Numbered from the stretch's first letter, positions 15,401-22,679 are shown. The stretch: DNA of 27,013 nucleotides from Bryobacteraceae bacterium (GCA_025350445.1 JANXXV010000381.1:1-27013), one strand, 5' to 3'. Notes: generated by a model not told the origin, from the sequence alone. Program-made: numbers and translations.

Positions 15401-16507
15401 GATGCGCTTCGCATCTCCCGATGCGGCGCCCCCGTTTGCGCGGTCTTTCTCCACAGGCCCGTCGCCGTTGGTGGCGGAGACCCAGTTCAAATCGCTCAAA
15501 TATTTTACTTTCTCGATGCCTTCGAGGCGGGCGCTGGCCCAATCGGCATGATCCCAGGCGATGCCGTCGCCGGCATCGGTCACTACCAGGCGCATTTCCC
15601 GCGCATCTTCGACCGGTACTTCAATTGCGAGCCCCGGCATGCTGCCGAGCATCATCGGGCTCCGATAGGCGCGCTTGCCGTCGAGCCATACTTCGAACAC
15701 CACGCTGCCGTTGTTGCCGGTTTCGTCGTCCACGCCGACGATCGCTCGGAAGACGTCGTAGCGGTCGTCCAGCGCATAGCGGATTTCAGATGGCGCGTGC
15801 ACACCCAGGCCATCGGCATAGCGGTGGCCGCCGATGGTCAGCGTTTTCCCGTCTTTCGCTCCCTGATCTCCGTTCGAACGGTTCAACTCCGGCGGACCCC
15901 ACCCGTTACTGGCGCTCAACCATGGCAGGTCGCTGATGCGGACCCGTGACGCCACGGGCGGCGCAGTCAGAACGGGAATGGCGGTAGGGTAGAGCCGCTC
16001 TTGAGGAATTACCTGTTCTGCCTGTCCCGGATAGGTCCAGAACAGTTGAATCACCGCACTACCCATATTCTGGTAGTACTCGAGTTGGATGTTATAGCGG
16101 TGCCCGGCCAGCAGTTCCACCGGCACGGCTTGATCCCAAGCGGGCGAATGATCCGACCAGTGGTTGATTAGAACTTTGCCGTCGATCCACAGGCGAACGC
16201 CATCGTCTGACCGCGTGACAAAGGTGTAAGCCCCGCTGACGGGCGCCTCCACTTGGCCGGTCCAGCGGACGGAGAAACGATCGGCGGGAAGTCCCGGCGC
16301 GGGCCCCGCGGCGCCCCATTGAAAATTAATTGTGGAATCGATGCGGGCGAGCGCAACAGCGGCGGTCAATCCCGTGTTAGCAAAATAGCCGCCGTTGAGC
16401 CCGGCGCCGGTGCCGGGTTGGGCCCATCCCTGGGTTGAAAGAATAAGGGCACAAAAAGTGGGGAGGAAAAGAGGCCGCAGCGTTCGCAATATTTGATGGT
16501 CAGTCAC
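12470..16507 (-). CDS. DUF1800 protein with PA14, two NPCBM-like and four fibronectin type III domains
   Basis: The 1345-residue exported protein reads as a large surface or secreted module carrier. From GTG 16507 (GAGGAG seven bases upstream, better than ATG 16540, which has no ribosome site) there is a Sec-type signal ending near W-A-Q30. A PA14 carbohydrate-binding domain covers ~38-180 (T-R-S-D-D-G-V-R-L-W-I-D-G). Two NPCBM-like galactose-binding domains lie at ~190-330 and ~336-475, each with an L-G-V/T...Y-x-L-D-x-x-Y-D core and a D-A-G-D-G motif. Four FN3 repeats fill ~492-865 (Y-N-V-Y-R-G, N-T-G-L-T-N-G-T). DUF1800 occupies ~866-1345, beginning F-R-L-V-R-Q-A-T-W-G-P. It leads the operon with DUF1501. 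The domain set suggests binding of glycans on surfaces or in the matrix. Confidence 0.9.
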   Translation of the reverse strand: MTDHQILRTLRPLFLPTFCALILSTQGWAQPGTGAGLNGGYFANTGLTAAVALARIDSTINFQWGAAGPAPGLPADRFSVRWTGQVEAPVSGAYTFVTRSDDGVRLWIDGKVLINHWSDHSPAWDQAVPVELLAGHRYNIQLEYYQNMGSAVIQLFWTYPGQAEQVIPQERLYPTAIPVLTAPPVASRVRISDLPWLSASNGWGPPELNRSNGDQGAKDGKTLTIGGHRYADGLGVHAPSEIRYALDDRYDVFRAIVGVDDETGNNGSVVFEVWLDGKRAYRSPMMLGSMPGLAIEVPVEDAREMRLVVTDAGDGIAWDHADWASARLEGIEKVKYLSDLNWVSATNGDGPVEKDRANGGAASGDAKRIKLRGRTYRKGLGTRAVSEIKYNLDKKYDLLSAILGIDDSADGEGSVIFEIWNGTTRLYRSDTLHGKDAVKHVDVSVLGLDTVTLKVLDAGDGNIGDLADWADAKLLPIGSDSDNPPAPGTPPAPAGLTGTPGNTQIILAWKASTGAATYNLYRGLAANAEPPTPIATNITATTYTNTGLTNGTQYFYKVRAVNTLGAGAPSNEAGAAPVGAPPPGPPADLKAAPGNTQITLTWSAVAGATAYNVYRGGAAKGESANAIATNVNAITFTNTGLTNGTPYFYNVRAVNLSGAGAPSNEATATPAAPAPQTAPTGLTATPGNALVTLKWTAVTGVTGYNVYRGPASNAEAIAPVATNVNAVTFSNTSLTNGTMYFYKVAAVNAGGAGPSSNEASAMPLAPPAAPAAITVTEGNAQITLNWPAVPTAVAYNVYRGSASNAEAAVAVGANLPAPTFVNTGLSNGAAYFYKVTAVNTTGESARSAELTGTPAGPPPATDPATLSAFRLVRQATWGPRPGDVDHVKQIGHSAFLAEQLAAPASVYPDTLYDMTVEMTQEHFMRLAITGPDQLRQRLAWALHQIWIASAVEVDNAGGIVNYQRLFINGAFGNYRDLMAAVTLNPVMGRYLNMLNNQSQTVTGVPPNENYPREVMQLFTLGLTKINTNGTPMLDGLGKPMPTYTEVDVKQLARILTGWTFGDGNPATIPTDLAPENYRVPMEPVEKFHDTGAKTFLGVNFAPGQTARQDLNQALDLIFNHPNMGPFICRQLIEHLVTSNPSATYIGDVAAVFNNNGSNVRGDLAAVVQAILAHPEASLGTATAGKLMEPALFVVSQARSLNAQVVDHPFMTDLAEEMGQKVFYSPSVFSYFSPNYHIRNTPLVGPEFQILTSVTSLIRTNFSGMLISGGFGADVTVDFTPFTSRAADPAALVDYCSLLLMGGNMSTEQRNEIITAVRFTPATNLAERARTALYLILASAQYQADH
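13950..15040 (-). repeat. Four tandem FN3-coding repeats, about 270-281 bp each
   Basis: Within the DUF1800 gene the DNA repeats with near-constant period: equivalent points in the GTNTGLTNGT-coding segment fall at about 14872, 14591, 14311 and 14041. The three upstream units are the most alike at the DNA level and the unit next to DUF1800 is the most diverged. Proline-rich linkers separate them. The array looks like products of recent in-gene duplication and could change copy number by recombination. Confidence 0.8.
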
Positions 16508-16580
16508 AGTGTCTCCTCGGACAAGTAGCTGGACCAGCATAACGGCTAAGGTGCGCCCGACCTATTAGGAAAGGTACCGA

Positions 16581-16600
16581 ATTATCTGTAGTACTAGTAC
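16581..16600 (-). promoter_or_regulatory. Candidate promoter/operator of the DUF1800-DUF1501 operon
   Basis: The 192-base gap between the isomerase-like gene and the DUF1800 start contains a perfect 10-bp palindrome, GTACTAGTAC, at 16591-16600. On the minus strand it lies immediately before GATAAT (16586-16581), a five-of-six match to a -10 box, so the palindrome would fall in the -35/-10 spacer; no good -35 is visible. GGTACC (16573-16578) and another GGTAC (16621-16625) flank it. The leader to GTG 16507 would be about 65 bases. A regulator acting at this dyad is inferred. Confidence 0.35.
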
Positions 16601-16699
16601 CTAAGCCTCTCCGGTTTTAGGGTACTGCCTTGGGATCTGCGCAAGGGGTGAATATCTCAAGTCAAAGATAACAAACTGGTTATATCTGAAGTAAGGTGG

Positions 16700-17572
16700 T
16701 CAATGGGATTCGTTCGCCTTAATTGCTTCGCGCATTTTGGCCATCAGTTGCGGCACGACTGCCTGAGGGCGTTCCGACAATTCATATTCCAATGCCAGGT
16801 AGCCGCGATAGCCGCTCGTTCCCAGGATACCCAGAATGCGCGGCCAATCTGCCGGTACGTTCTTATGATCGATGTGGACTTCCGACTTAAAATGCACATT
16901 AGTGGCGAACGGGGCGCATAAAGCGATCTGATTATATCCGTCGTTGGGGAAATTGCCCACGTCCAGATTGATTCCCACCCACGGTGAGGCGGTTTTCCGC
17001 ACAATTTCTAAGGTGCGTTCCGCAGTGGTGGTAATGCCGCCATCGTCTTCAAGGCCGAGGGCAATCCCCTTTTTGGCCGCTTCGTCCGCGCAGAGCTTCA
17101 AGGTCTCGACTGCCCAGGAAACCGCCTGATCTTCCGTGGCGCCTTTCGGCACGGCTCCTCCGAACACGCGGATATGTCCGGATCCCAGACGTTGTGCAAC
17201 GTCGAGCCATTTGCGGACTGTATCCACTTCGCCCGCGCGCAGTTCCGGTGTTGGCTGTGCCATTCGCGCGCGGACACCCAGGTTGTAGAGGGAGATGGCT
17301 GAGCGGTAGGCTATCTTCTTAAGCGCGAAGAGAGTCTCGTCGCTGGTGTCGGCCAGCCAGTAGGTGGTGAGGTCTACGCCGTCGGCCCCTACCTCCGCCG
17401 CCATATGGATCACGTCCGCATAGGTCATGGACTTGTCTTTCAACTGATCGCGGAATGAGTAGGCGCAAATCGCAGGGCGGAAACGAGCCTTGCTTTCAGT
17501 TGCGGCGGCACCGGGGCGCGGCATTGCCAGAGAGGCAGCACAAATGGAAGGCAAGAAATCACGGCGTCGCAT
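16700..17572 (-). CDS. Tat-exported sugar phosphate isomerase/epimerase-like TIM-barrel protein
   Basis: This 290-residue protein belongs to the AP-endonuclease-2-like TIM-barrel family that includes xylose isomerase-like and myo-inosose dehydratase-like enzymes. Residues 1-24 are a Tat signal (M-R-R-R-D-F-L then small hydrophobic residues to G-A-A-A), so it probably works in the periplasm rather than on phosphorylated sugars inside. The barrel shows G-A-D-G-V-D-L, H-I-R-V-F-G-G, the acidic L-E-D-D-G strand, I-N-L-D-V-G-N, N-V-H-F-K and the final L-A-L-E-Y-E; the Glu, Asp, His and Glu residues at these strand ends are the usual metal ligands. ATG 17572 has AGGAG eight bases upstream. It is divergent, by only 51 bases, from the NagA-like gene. 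Confidence 0.86.
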   Translation of the reverse strand: MRRRDFLPSICAASLAMPRPGAAATESKARFRPAICAYSFRDQLKDKSMTYADVIHMAAEVGADGVDLTTYWLADTSDETLFALKKIAYRSAISLYNLGVRARMAQPTPELRAGEVDTVRKWLDVAQRLGSGHIRVFGGAVPKGATEDQAVSWAVETLKLCADEAAKKGIALGLEDDGGITTTAERTLEIVRKTASPWVGINLDVGNFPNDGYNQIALCAPFATNVHFKSEVHIDHKNVPADWPRILGILGTSGYRGYLALEYELSERPQAVVPQLMAKMREAIKANESH

Positions 17573-17623
17573 GGAAGGTTCTCCTAAGATCTAAAGAGTA
17601 CCAAACCTGAGGCCAAAACAACT

Positions 17624-18805
17624 ATGAGCTTGACGATCTGCTTCCGCGGTACCGGGGTTTTGCCTGATGGCGTGTTGCCCGGCGCGCACGTCACGGTGGA
17701 GGACGGTCGCATTGTGTGTGTCGGTACGCGCAGACCCAAGGGCGTTCCGGTGATCGAAGGCGCGTATATCTCGCCGGGTTTTATCGACATTCATGTCCAT
17801 GGGGGCGCTGGCGCCGACTACATGGACGGCACGGCGGAGGCTGTGCGGGTTGCCAATCGCGCTCATCTGCAGCACGGCACGACCACGTTGTTTCCTACAA
17901 CGACGACCGGCACACCTGTGGAACTCGAACGCATGCTCGCGGCCTGCGCCGAAGTGCGAAAGCAATGGACGGTTGAGGATGGCGCCCGTATCGCCGGCGT
18001 ACACTTCTACGGTCCCTACTTCGCTCCGGACAAGGTGGGTTGCCACTCCGTGGAAGGCCGGCGCGATCCGGATGCCGCCGAGTACGAGCGCTTCTTTGCG
18101 ATGGATCTGATTCGTATTGCCACTTGCGCCGCGGAACTGCCCGGAGCGGGCGGCTTCTATCGAGCCGCGCGCCGCCGCCGGTATCTGATCACCTGTGGCC
18201 ACTCAGACGCCACATGGACGGAAATGGAGGCGGCATTCAAGGCCGGTATGCGGCACGTGGACCACTTCTGGTGCGCTATGAGCTCCGTGGCATCGCTGCG
18301 CGCCCGCTATGGAACGCCGATGCGGGGCAGCATGGAGCAGTTTGTGCTGGCGCATCCGGAAATGAGCACCGAAGTAATTGCCGATGGCTGCCACCTTTCA
18401 CCGGAGCTGCTGAACTTCGCCTATCGAATGAAGGGCGCCGGCCGCCTGTGTCTGGTGACCGATGCGAACCGGGCGATGGGCATGCCGCCGGGTGAGTATC
18501 GCTTCGGTCCAAGTGACACTGGCGCTATGTTTGAAAGCGACGGCAAGGTAGGCTTTGTCCGCGGCAAGGGTTTGGCGAGTTCCGTGGTGGCGCTGGATAC
18601 CATGGTGCGAAACATGAAGGCCGCTACGAAGGCGAGCCTGCATGAGGTGATCCGCATGGCTAGCTTGACACCCGCCGAGCTCACCGGCATCGCGAAGGAA
18701 ACCGGGAGCCTGGAGGCGGGCAAGCGGGCGGATGTATTGGTATTGAATCGAAGGTTAGAAGTGGTGCGTGTTTTCGCGGGCGGCATGGAGTGCACACGGG
18801 CTTAG
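17624..18805 (+). CDS. N-acetylglucosamine-6-phosphate deacetylase-like amidohydrolase, metal-site variant
   Basis: The 393-residue protein has the NagA layout of the amidohydrolase superfamily: a small beta domain at both ends around a TIM barrel. H57-V-H59 (DIHVHGG), H193 (CGHSDAT), H214 (VDHFWCAMS), H257 (DGCHLSP) and catalytic D280 (TDANRAMG) are in their expected places. The metal-binding glutamate of the canonical H-L-E-G-P motif is replaced: the sequence reads G-V-H-F-Y129-G-P-Y, so tyrosine sits in its place. The enzyme may therefore use another metal arrangement or another N-acyl or cyclic amide substrate. The start is ATG 17624; its ribosome site (GAGG) is distant. No nagB, nagK or sugar transporter gene is near, which also argues against routine GlcNAc catabolism. 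Confidence 0.82.
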   Translation: MSLTICFRGTGVLPDGVLPGAHVTVEDGRIVCVGTRRPKGVPVIEGAYISPGFIDIHVHGGAGADYMDGTAEAVRVANRAHLQHGTTTLFPTTTTGTPVELERMLAACAEVRKQWTVEDGARIAGVHFYGPYFAPDKVGCHSVEGRRDPDAAEYERFFAMDLIRIATCAAELPGAGGFYRAARRRRYLITCGHSDATWTEMEAAFKAGMRHVDHFWCAMSSVASLRARYGTPMRGSMEQFVLAHPEMSTEVIADGCHLSPELLNFAYRMKGAGRLCLVTDANRAMGMPPGEYRFGPSDTGAMFESDGKVGFVRGKGLASSVVALDTMVRNMKAATKASLHEVIRMASLTPAELTGIAKETGSLEAGKRADVLVLNRRLEVVRVFAGGMECTRA

Positions 18806-18856
18806 TGCATTCGGTTGCGCGCGAAAATGCGATTTCGTCCAAAGGGCGGGAAATCA

Positions 18857-18892
18857 GGCGCCTCTGGCGCCGGTCCAGGAAATAGCTAAGCT
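18857..18892. repeat. Adjacent short dyads upstream of the amidohydrolase gene
   Basis: GGCGCC at 18857-18862 and 18866-18871 (itself self-complementary, three-base loop) is followed by TAGCT-A-AGCTA at 18882-18892, thirteen bases before ATG 18905. The first could fold as a hairpin at the end of the NagA-like transcript but has no T tract; the second could be an operator. The 99-base gap holds no clear Shine-Dalgarno site. Confidence 0.3.
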
Positions 18893-18904
18893 ACGATAGC
18901 CTAC

Positions 18905-19753
18905 ATGATCGTCGATATCCACAGCCATTTTTGGGAGTATCCGAAGCACTTCACGGAAGATTTCAAGAACCAGGCCATTCGCGCGCGCGGGGAAGTTGAG
19001 GTGGATCTGACGGTGCGCTGGGATGAATACGCGGCTGCTTCGGCCGAGTGCGGCAAATCGGTGGTCTTCGGTGGAAAAGCGAAGCTGTCCGGGCTCTGGG
19101 TGCCGGATCAGGAAGTGGCGGCCTATGTGGCCACGCAGCCGGACCGGCTGATTGGATTTCTCTCTATCGATCCCACGCAACCCGGCTGGCAGGACGAGAT
19201 GATTGAAGGCCACCAGGACCTGAAAATGAAAGGCATCAAGCTGCTATCCATGTACGCGGGGTTTATGCCGAACGACCGCCGATTCGATTACATTTGGGAG
19301 TACGCCACCAGGCACGCGCTGCCCGTGCTGCTGCACACCGGGACTACTTTTGTGGCGCAGGCGCCGCTGGAATGCACCATCCCGCGGCTGCTGGACGACG
19401 TGGCCACGCGATTCCCGAAGGTCAAAATCATTCTGGCGCACTTGAGCCACCCGTACGAAGGTGAATGCGCCGTCACCATCCGGAAGCACCCGAATGTCTA
19501 TGCCGATTGCTCGGCGCTTTACTACCGCCCATTCCAGCTATATCATTCGTTGATGCTGGTGCAGGAGTACGGAGTGTGGAACAAAGTGCTGTTCGGCACG
19601 GACTATCCTTTCACCACGGTGCAGGGAACGCTGGACGGCATGCGCGGCCTGAACGACATGCTGGAAGGCACTAAGCTGCCGCGCTTGAACATGGAAAAGA
19701 TGGAGCAGATGTTCCATCGCGACACGCTAAGCATTCTGGGTATCAACGCGTAG
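18905..19753 (+). CDS. Amidohydrolase family 2 (ACMSD-like metal-dependent hydrolase or decarboxylase)
   Basis: This 282-residue TIM-barrel protein has the amidohydrolase-2 metal and catalytic residues: H6-S-H8 right after the first strand, H144 (VLLHTGTT), H179 (ILAHLSHPY) and D233 (LFGTDYPF). The family includes 2-amino-3-carboxymuconate-6-semialdehyde decarboxylase, other zinc-dependent decarboxylases and lactone or amide hydrolases, so the exact reaction stays open. It has no signal peptide and should be cytoplasmic. ATG 18905 begins directly at the IVDIHSH strand, which is where the family starts. It is followed after 12 bases by the aspartoacylase-like gene, and the next three genes follow on the same strand with little or no gap, so it is the likely first gene of a four-gene operon. 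Confidence 0.87.
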   Translation: MIVDIHSHFWEYPKHFTEDFKNQAIRARGEVEVDLTVRWDEYAAASAECGKSVVFGGKAKLSGLWVPDQEVAAYVATQPDRLIGFLSIDPTQPGWQDEMIEGHQDLKMKGIKLLSMYAGFMPNDRRFDYIWEYATRHALPVLLHTGTTFVAQAPLECTIPRLLDDVATRFPKVKIILAHLSHPYEGECAVTIRKHPNVYADCSALYYRPFQLYHSLMLVQEYGVWNKVLFGTDYPFTTVQGTLDGMRGLNDMLEGTKLPRLNMEKMEQMFHRDTLSILGINA

Positions 19754-19765
19754 CAAAGGACGATC

Positions 19766-20797
19766 ATGCCTACAGTCATTCACAACTTCGACGATATTGA
19801 TTTCGACCTGCCCGGTAAGCATCACTACCAGGTGGCTTTTCATTTGGATGGATCGTGGGGCTACTCGGTGGTTCCGCTGACTGTGATCAATGGAATGCGT
19901 GGGCCGAACGCGAACGGTGTGATTTGTTTCGGCGGTACGCACGGCAATGAATATGAGGGGCAGGTGGGGCTGAAGCGCCTCTGTACCGATCTGGACCCGG
20001 AGCGGATGGCCGGGCGGCTGGTGCTGATGCCGCAATTGAGTGAGAGTGCCTGCGCGGCGAACTCGCGCACCTCTCCCCTGGATGGCGTGAACATGAACCG
20101 CGCGTTTCCAGGAAATCCGCGGGGCACCATTTCATCGCGCATCGCCAACTTCGTTAAGACGCGGATTTTCCCGCTGGGCCGTGTAGTCATCGACATTCAT
20201 TCGGGCGGAATGGAAGGGGCGTTTCCGCATTGCACTTCGTTTCATCCTATTCCCGATCCGAAGCAGCAGGCGGAGATCGCGCTGGTTTCGCGGTTGTTCG
20301 ATACCGGCGTTGTAATGATATATTCCAGCGCCATGGCTTCTGGTTTGTTGACCGACGAGGCCGAGGCGGAAGGCAAGGTAACCATCGGCAGCGAGTTCGG
20401 CGCGGGGGCTTCCACTGATCGACTGGGTGTGCGCCACGCCTACGACGGTACGAAGAATGTGCTGCGGCACTACGGACTGCTGGAGGGGGAGATCGTTAAG
20501 ATCCGTCCAGCGGGCTCAACGCCCACGCGATTGATCAGGGCCGACAAACTGGATTCCTACATTCCCGCGCCGCGTAATGGTGTTTGGGAACCGGTGATTC
20601 AGCCGGGGCAGGAAGTTGCGGCAGGCGAACTTCTGGGGCGTCTGCATGACTTCTCAGATCATTCTTCGCCGGCGCTGGATATTCTCTCTCCGCGCGCGGG
20701 ATGGGTGGCGATGCTGCATCTGGGCGCACGCCCGGTGAAAGGGCAGACGCTGTTCGTGATCGCTGAGAACGTGGATTGGAGCGAGGTGACCGGATGA
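19766..20797 (+). CDS. Succinylglutamate desuccinylase/aspartoacylase family zinc deacylase
   Basis: This 343-residue M14-type zinc hydrolase removes an acyl group from an N-acylated amino acid or similar compound. The zinc ligands H59 and E62 are in G-T-H-G-N-E-Y-E-G, the third ligand H145 is in V-I-D-I-H-S-G-G, and catalytic E210 is in G-S-E-F-G-A-G. The C-terminal beta-sandwich (G-V-W-E-P-V-I-Q-P-G-Q-E-V...G-E-L-L-G) is like that of the ectoine-pathway deacetylase DoeB and related enzymes, which are similar in length; but no ectoine genes are nearby, so that assignment is not made. ATG 19766 has AAAGGA six bases upstream. Its stop overlaps an 18-codon frame and it is followed by the RraA-like gene after 30 bases. 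Confidence 0.87.
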   Translation: MPTVIHNFDDIDFDLPGKHHYQVAFHLDGSWGYSVVPLTVINGMRGPNANGVICFGGTHGNEYEGQVGLKRLCTDLDPERMAGRLVLMPQLSESACAANSRTSPLDGVNMNRAFPGNPRGTISSRIANFVKTRIFPLGRVVIDIHSGGMEGAFPHCTSFHPIPDPKQQAEIALVSRLFDTGVVMIYSSAMASGLLTDEAEAEGKVTIGSEFGAGASTDRLGVRHAYDGTKNVLRHYGLLEGEIVKIRPAGSTPTRLIRADKLDSYIPAPRNGVWEPVIQPGQEVAAGELLGRLHDFSDHSSPALDILSPRAGWVAMLHLGARPVKGQTLFVIAENVDWSEVTG

Positions 20798-20850
20798 AAA
20801 TTACCAACGTCGAGGTTGAGGTGAACGATGCAATTATTGAACGGTACTGA
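20794..20850 (+). other. 18-codon reading frame overlapping the aspartoacylase stop and the RraA start
   Basis: ATG 20794 overlaps the aspartoacylase-like stop (ATGA) and reads MKITNVEVEVNDAIIERY before TGA 20848. The first twelve residues look like the N-terminus of a mandelate racemase/enolase-superfamily enzyme, the same kind encoded at 21527. It may be a remnant start of a lost gene or a coupling peptide. Its GAGGTTGAGGTGA also supplies the ribosome site of the RraA-like gene, so the resemblance could be chance. Confidence 0.3.
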
Positions 20851-21520
20851 ATCGCATAGCTTGCAGCACGATCTGGCGGTTTGCGAATTCGCGGAGAAGA
20901 ATCTATACACGGCTGTTGTGTCGGATTCACTGGATCAATTGGGTGTGCGTAATCAGGCGATGCGCGAGTATTTGCGGCCGCTCTACGCATCCTGCAAAGT
21001 GGCGGGGTGGGCGCGCACTATAAGTTGTTCCGACCTGTATCATATTCCCGACGATCCGTACAGCATTGAGATTGAGGCGGTGGATAGCCTGCTGCCTGGA
21101 GAAGTGGCGGTGGTGGGGACGCAGAAGTCCATCCGCAATGCGCCTTGGGGTGAGTTGTTATCCACCGCCGCGCGGGCCCGGGGTGCGCGCGGAGCCATCA
21201 TCGACGGCCTGGTGCGCGATGTGCAAAAGATCGAAGAGCTCGGCTTTCCGGTTTTCGCCACCGGTATTAAGCCGGTGGATTCCATGGGCCGCGGCTGCGT
21301 GACCGCCTACAATATTCCGGTGGAGTGCGGGGAGGTTTTGGTGCACGCCGGTGACTTCGTGTTCGCCGATTTCGATGGAGTGGTTGTGGTGCCAAAGGCG
21401 ATGGTGAGTGAAGTGATTGAAATGGCGGCCGACAAAGTCAGGCGGGAAGACAGCTCCCGCGCAGAATTAATGAAAGGCGCGTACCTGCGGGACGTGTTCC
21501 AAAAATACGGAGTACTTTAA
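20828..21520 (+). CDS. RraA family protein (HMG/CHA aldolase-like)
   Basis: RraA-fold proteins include divalent-metal aldolases that split 4-hydroxy-4-methyl-2-oxoglutarate or 4-carboxy-4-hydroxy-2-oxoadipate, oxaloacetate decarboxylases, and the RNase E inhibitor RraA. The 230-residue protein has the aldolase signature: W-G-E-L-L at 107-111, then A-I-I-D126-G-L-V-R130-D131, where the R-D pair is the substrate/metal-binding set, and a late F-A-D-F-D-G-V-V-V-V-P motif. The R-D pair favours an aldolase or decarboxylase over a pure RNase E regulator. ATG 20828 has GAGGTGA just upstream. Six bases separate its stop from the enolase-superfamily gene, with which it probably works on a hydroxy- or keto-acid. 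Confidence 0.88.
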   Translation: MQLLNGTESHSLQHDLAVCEFAEKNLYTAVVSDSLDQLGVRNQAMREYLRPLYASCKVAGWARTISCSDLYHIPDDPYSIEIEAVDSLLPGEVAVVGTQKSIRNAPWGELLSTAARARGARGAIIDGLVRDVQKIEELGFPVFATGIKPVDSMGRGCVTAYNIPVECGEVLVHAGDFVFADFDGVVVVPKAMVSEVIEMAADKVRREDSSRAELMKGAYLRDVFQKYGVL

Positions 21521-21526
21521 AACAGT

Positions 21527-22642
21527 ATGCGGATTCAAAGTATCGAAACCATTCCCGTAAACGTTCCCATCCGTCCGGAACTGACCATCCGCGGCAGCAT
21601 CGGCCTGCATTCGGAATCTCCGTTTGTGATGTTGAAGGTTCACACCGACGAAGGGATCACGGGGCTGGGCGAAGTTTCGTGCACGGCGCTTTGGAGCGGG
21701 GAAGATAACGTCACCGCGGTTCACATCATTCGCAATTTTCTGGAACCGGCCATTCTGGGGGAAGATCCGCGGGACATTGAACGCCTCACCGTGAAAATGC
21801 GCCGGGCTGTGTTTGGCCATCCTTTCACCAAGTCAGGTGTTGAAATTGCCCTTTGGGACATTCTGGGAAAAGCCGCGGGGCTTCCGGTCTACCGCCTTCT
21901 GGGTGGCGCGGTGCGCGAGTGGGTGCCTATCAAGATGTCCATCTCCGGAGCGGAGCCGGAGCGCGCCGCCGAGCTTGCCCGCTGGGCCATGGGGCGCGGG
22001 TTGAAAGCTCTGAAGGTCAAGGTGGGCATTGAACCACAGGCGGATATTGCCCGCGTGAAGGCGGTTCGCGCGGCTATTGGACCCGCGGTACGGATGGGCA
22101 TCGACGCGAACGGCGGCTGGAGTCCGCGCGTGGCCATTGAGACCATTCGCCGGCTGGCGGGCGAATGTAACATCTACTTCGCGGAACAACCTGTCGCCGC
22201 GCTGGATATTCAGTGGATGGTGGATGTACGCCGCAATGTATCTGTGCCGGTGATGGCGGACGAGAGCTGCTGCACGCTGCAGGATGCGATGGCGCTGGCG
22301 CGGGCCGGGGCCGCTGATATTCTCTCCATCTACGTGGGCAAGGGTGGCGGCATCGGGCCGGCGCGGAAGATGGCCGCGGTGGCCGAGTCCGCGGGCCTCA
22401 CGTGCACAGTGGGCAGCAACTTGGAACTTGGCGTTGCCAGTGCGGCGATGGCCCATCTTGCGGCCGCCACCACCGGCGTGGGCGCGGAAGAATTTCCCTG
22501 CGATATTTTGGGGCCGCTTGGCTACGAGAACGATCTGCTGGTGGAAACGCTGGAGTTTCGGGATGGCGCGATTCGAGTGCCATCGGGCCCTGGACTGGGG
22601 GTGGAACTGGACGAAAATATGCTCGCCCGGTTCCGCGTATAG
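21527..22642 (+). CDS. Mandelate racemase/muconate lactonizing enzyme family protein (enolase superfamily)
   Basis: Enolase-superfamily members abstract the proton next to a carboxylate to racemise, cycloisomerise or dehydrate acids. The 371-residue protein has the full catalytic set of the MLE subgroup: K163-V-K165 at the end of the second barrel strand, metal ligands D193 (DANGGW), E220 (AEQP) and D245-E246 (ADES), and K272 opposite (YVGKGGG). The Lys/Lys pair is typical of cycloisomerase, dipeptide-epimerase or N-acylamino-acid racemase (o-succinylbenzoate synthase-like) members rather than sugar-acid dehydratases. With a deacylase two genes upstream, N-acylamino-acid racemisation is a reasonable but untested idea. 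Last gene of the four-gene run; convergent with the creatininase-family gene after 37 bases. Confidence 0.92.
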   Translation: MRIQSIETIPVNVPIRPELTIRGSIGLHSESPFVMLKVHTDEGITGLGEVSCTALWSGEDNVTAVHIIRNFLEPAILGEDPRDIERLTVKMRRAVFGHPFTKSGVEIALWDILGKAAGLPVYRLLGGAVREWVPIKMSISGAEPERAAELARWAMGRGLKALKVKVGIEPQADIARVKAVRAAIGPAVRMGIDANGGWSPRVAIETIRRLAGECNIYFAEQPVAALDIQWMVDVRRNVSVPVMADESCCTLQDAMALARAGAADILSIYVGKGGGIGPARKMAAVAESAGLTCTVGSNLELGVASAAMAHLAAATTGVGAEEFPCDILGPLGYENDLLVETLEFRDGAIRVPSGPGLGVELDENMLARFRV

Positions 22643-22679
22643 ACCGGCCCAGTCCGCATGGGCGCTGGCTTAGGACCGC

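Noticed and set aside
19766..20797. Assigning the deacylase to ectoine breakdown (DoeB)
   Set aside because: The fold and length fit, but no ectoine hydrolase, transaminase or transporter genes are present in the window.
22647..22663. GCCCA/TGGGC hairpin between the convergent enolase-superfamily and creatininase-family genes
   Set aside because: The stem is only five base pairs and neither strand has a T run, so I do not call it a terminator.
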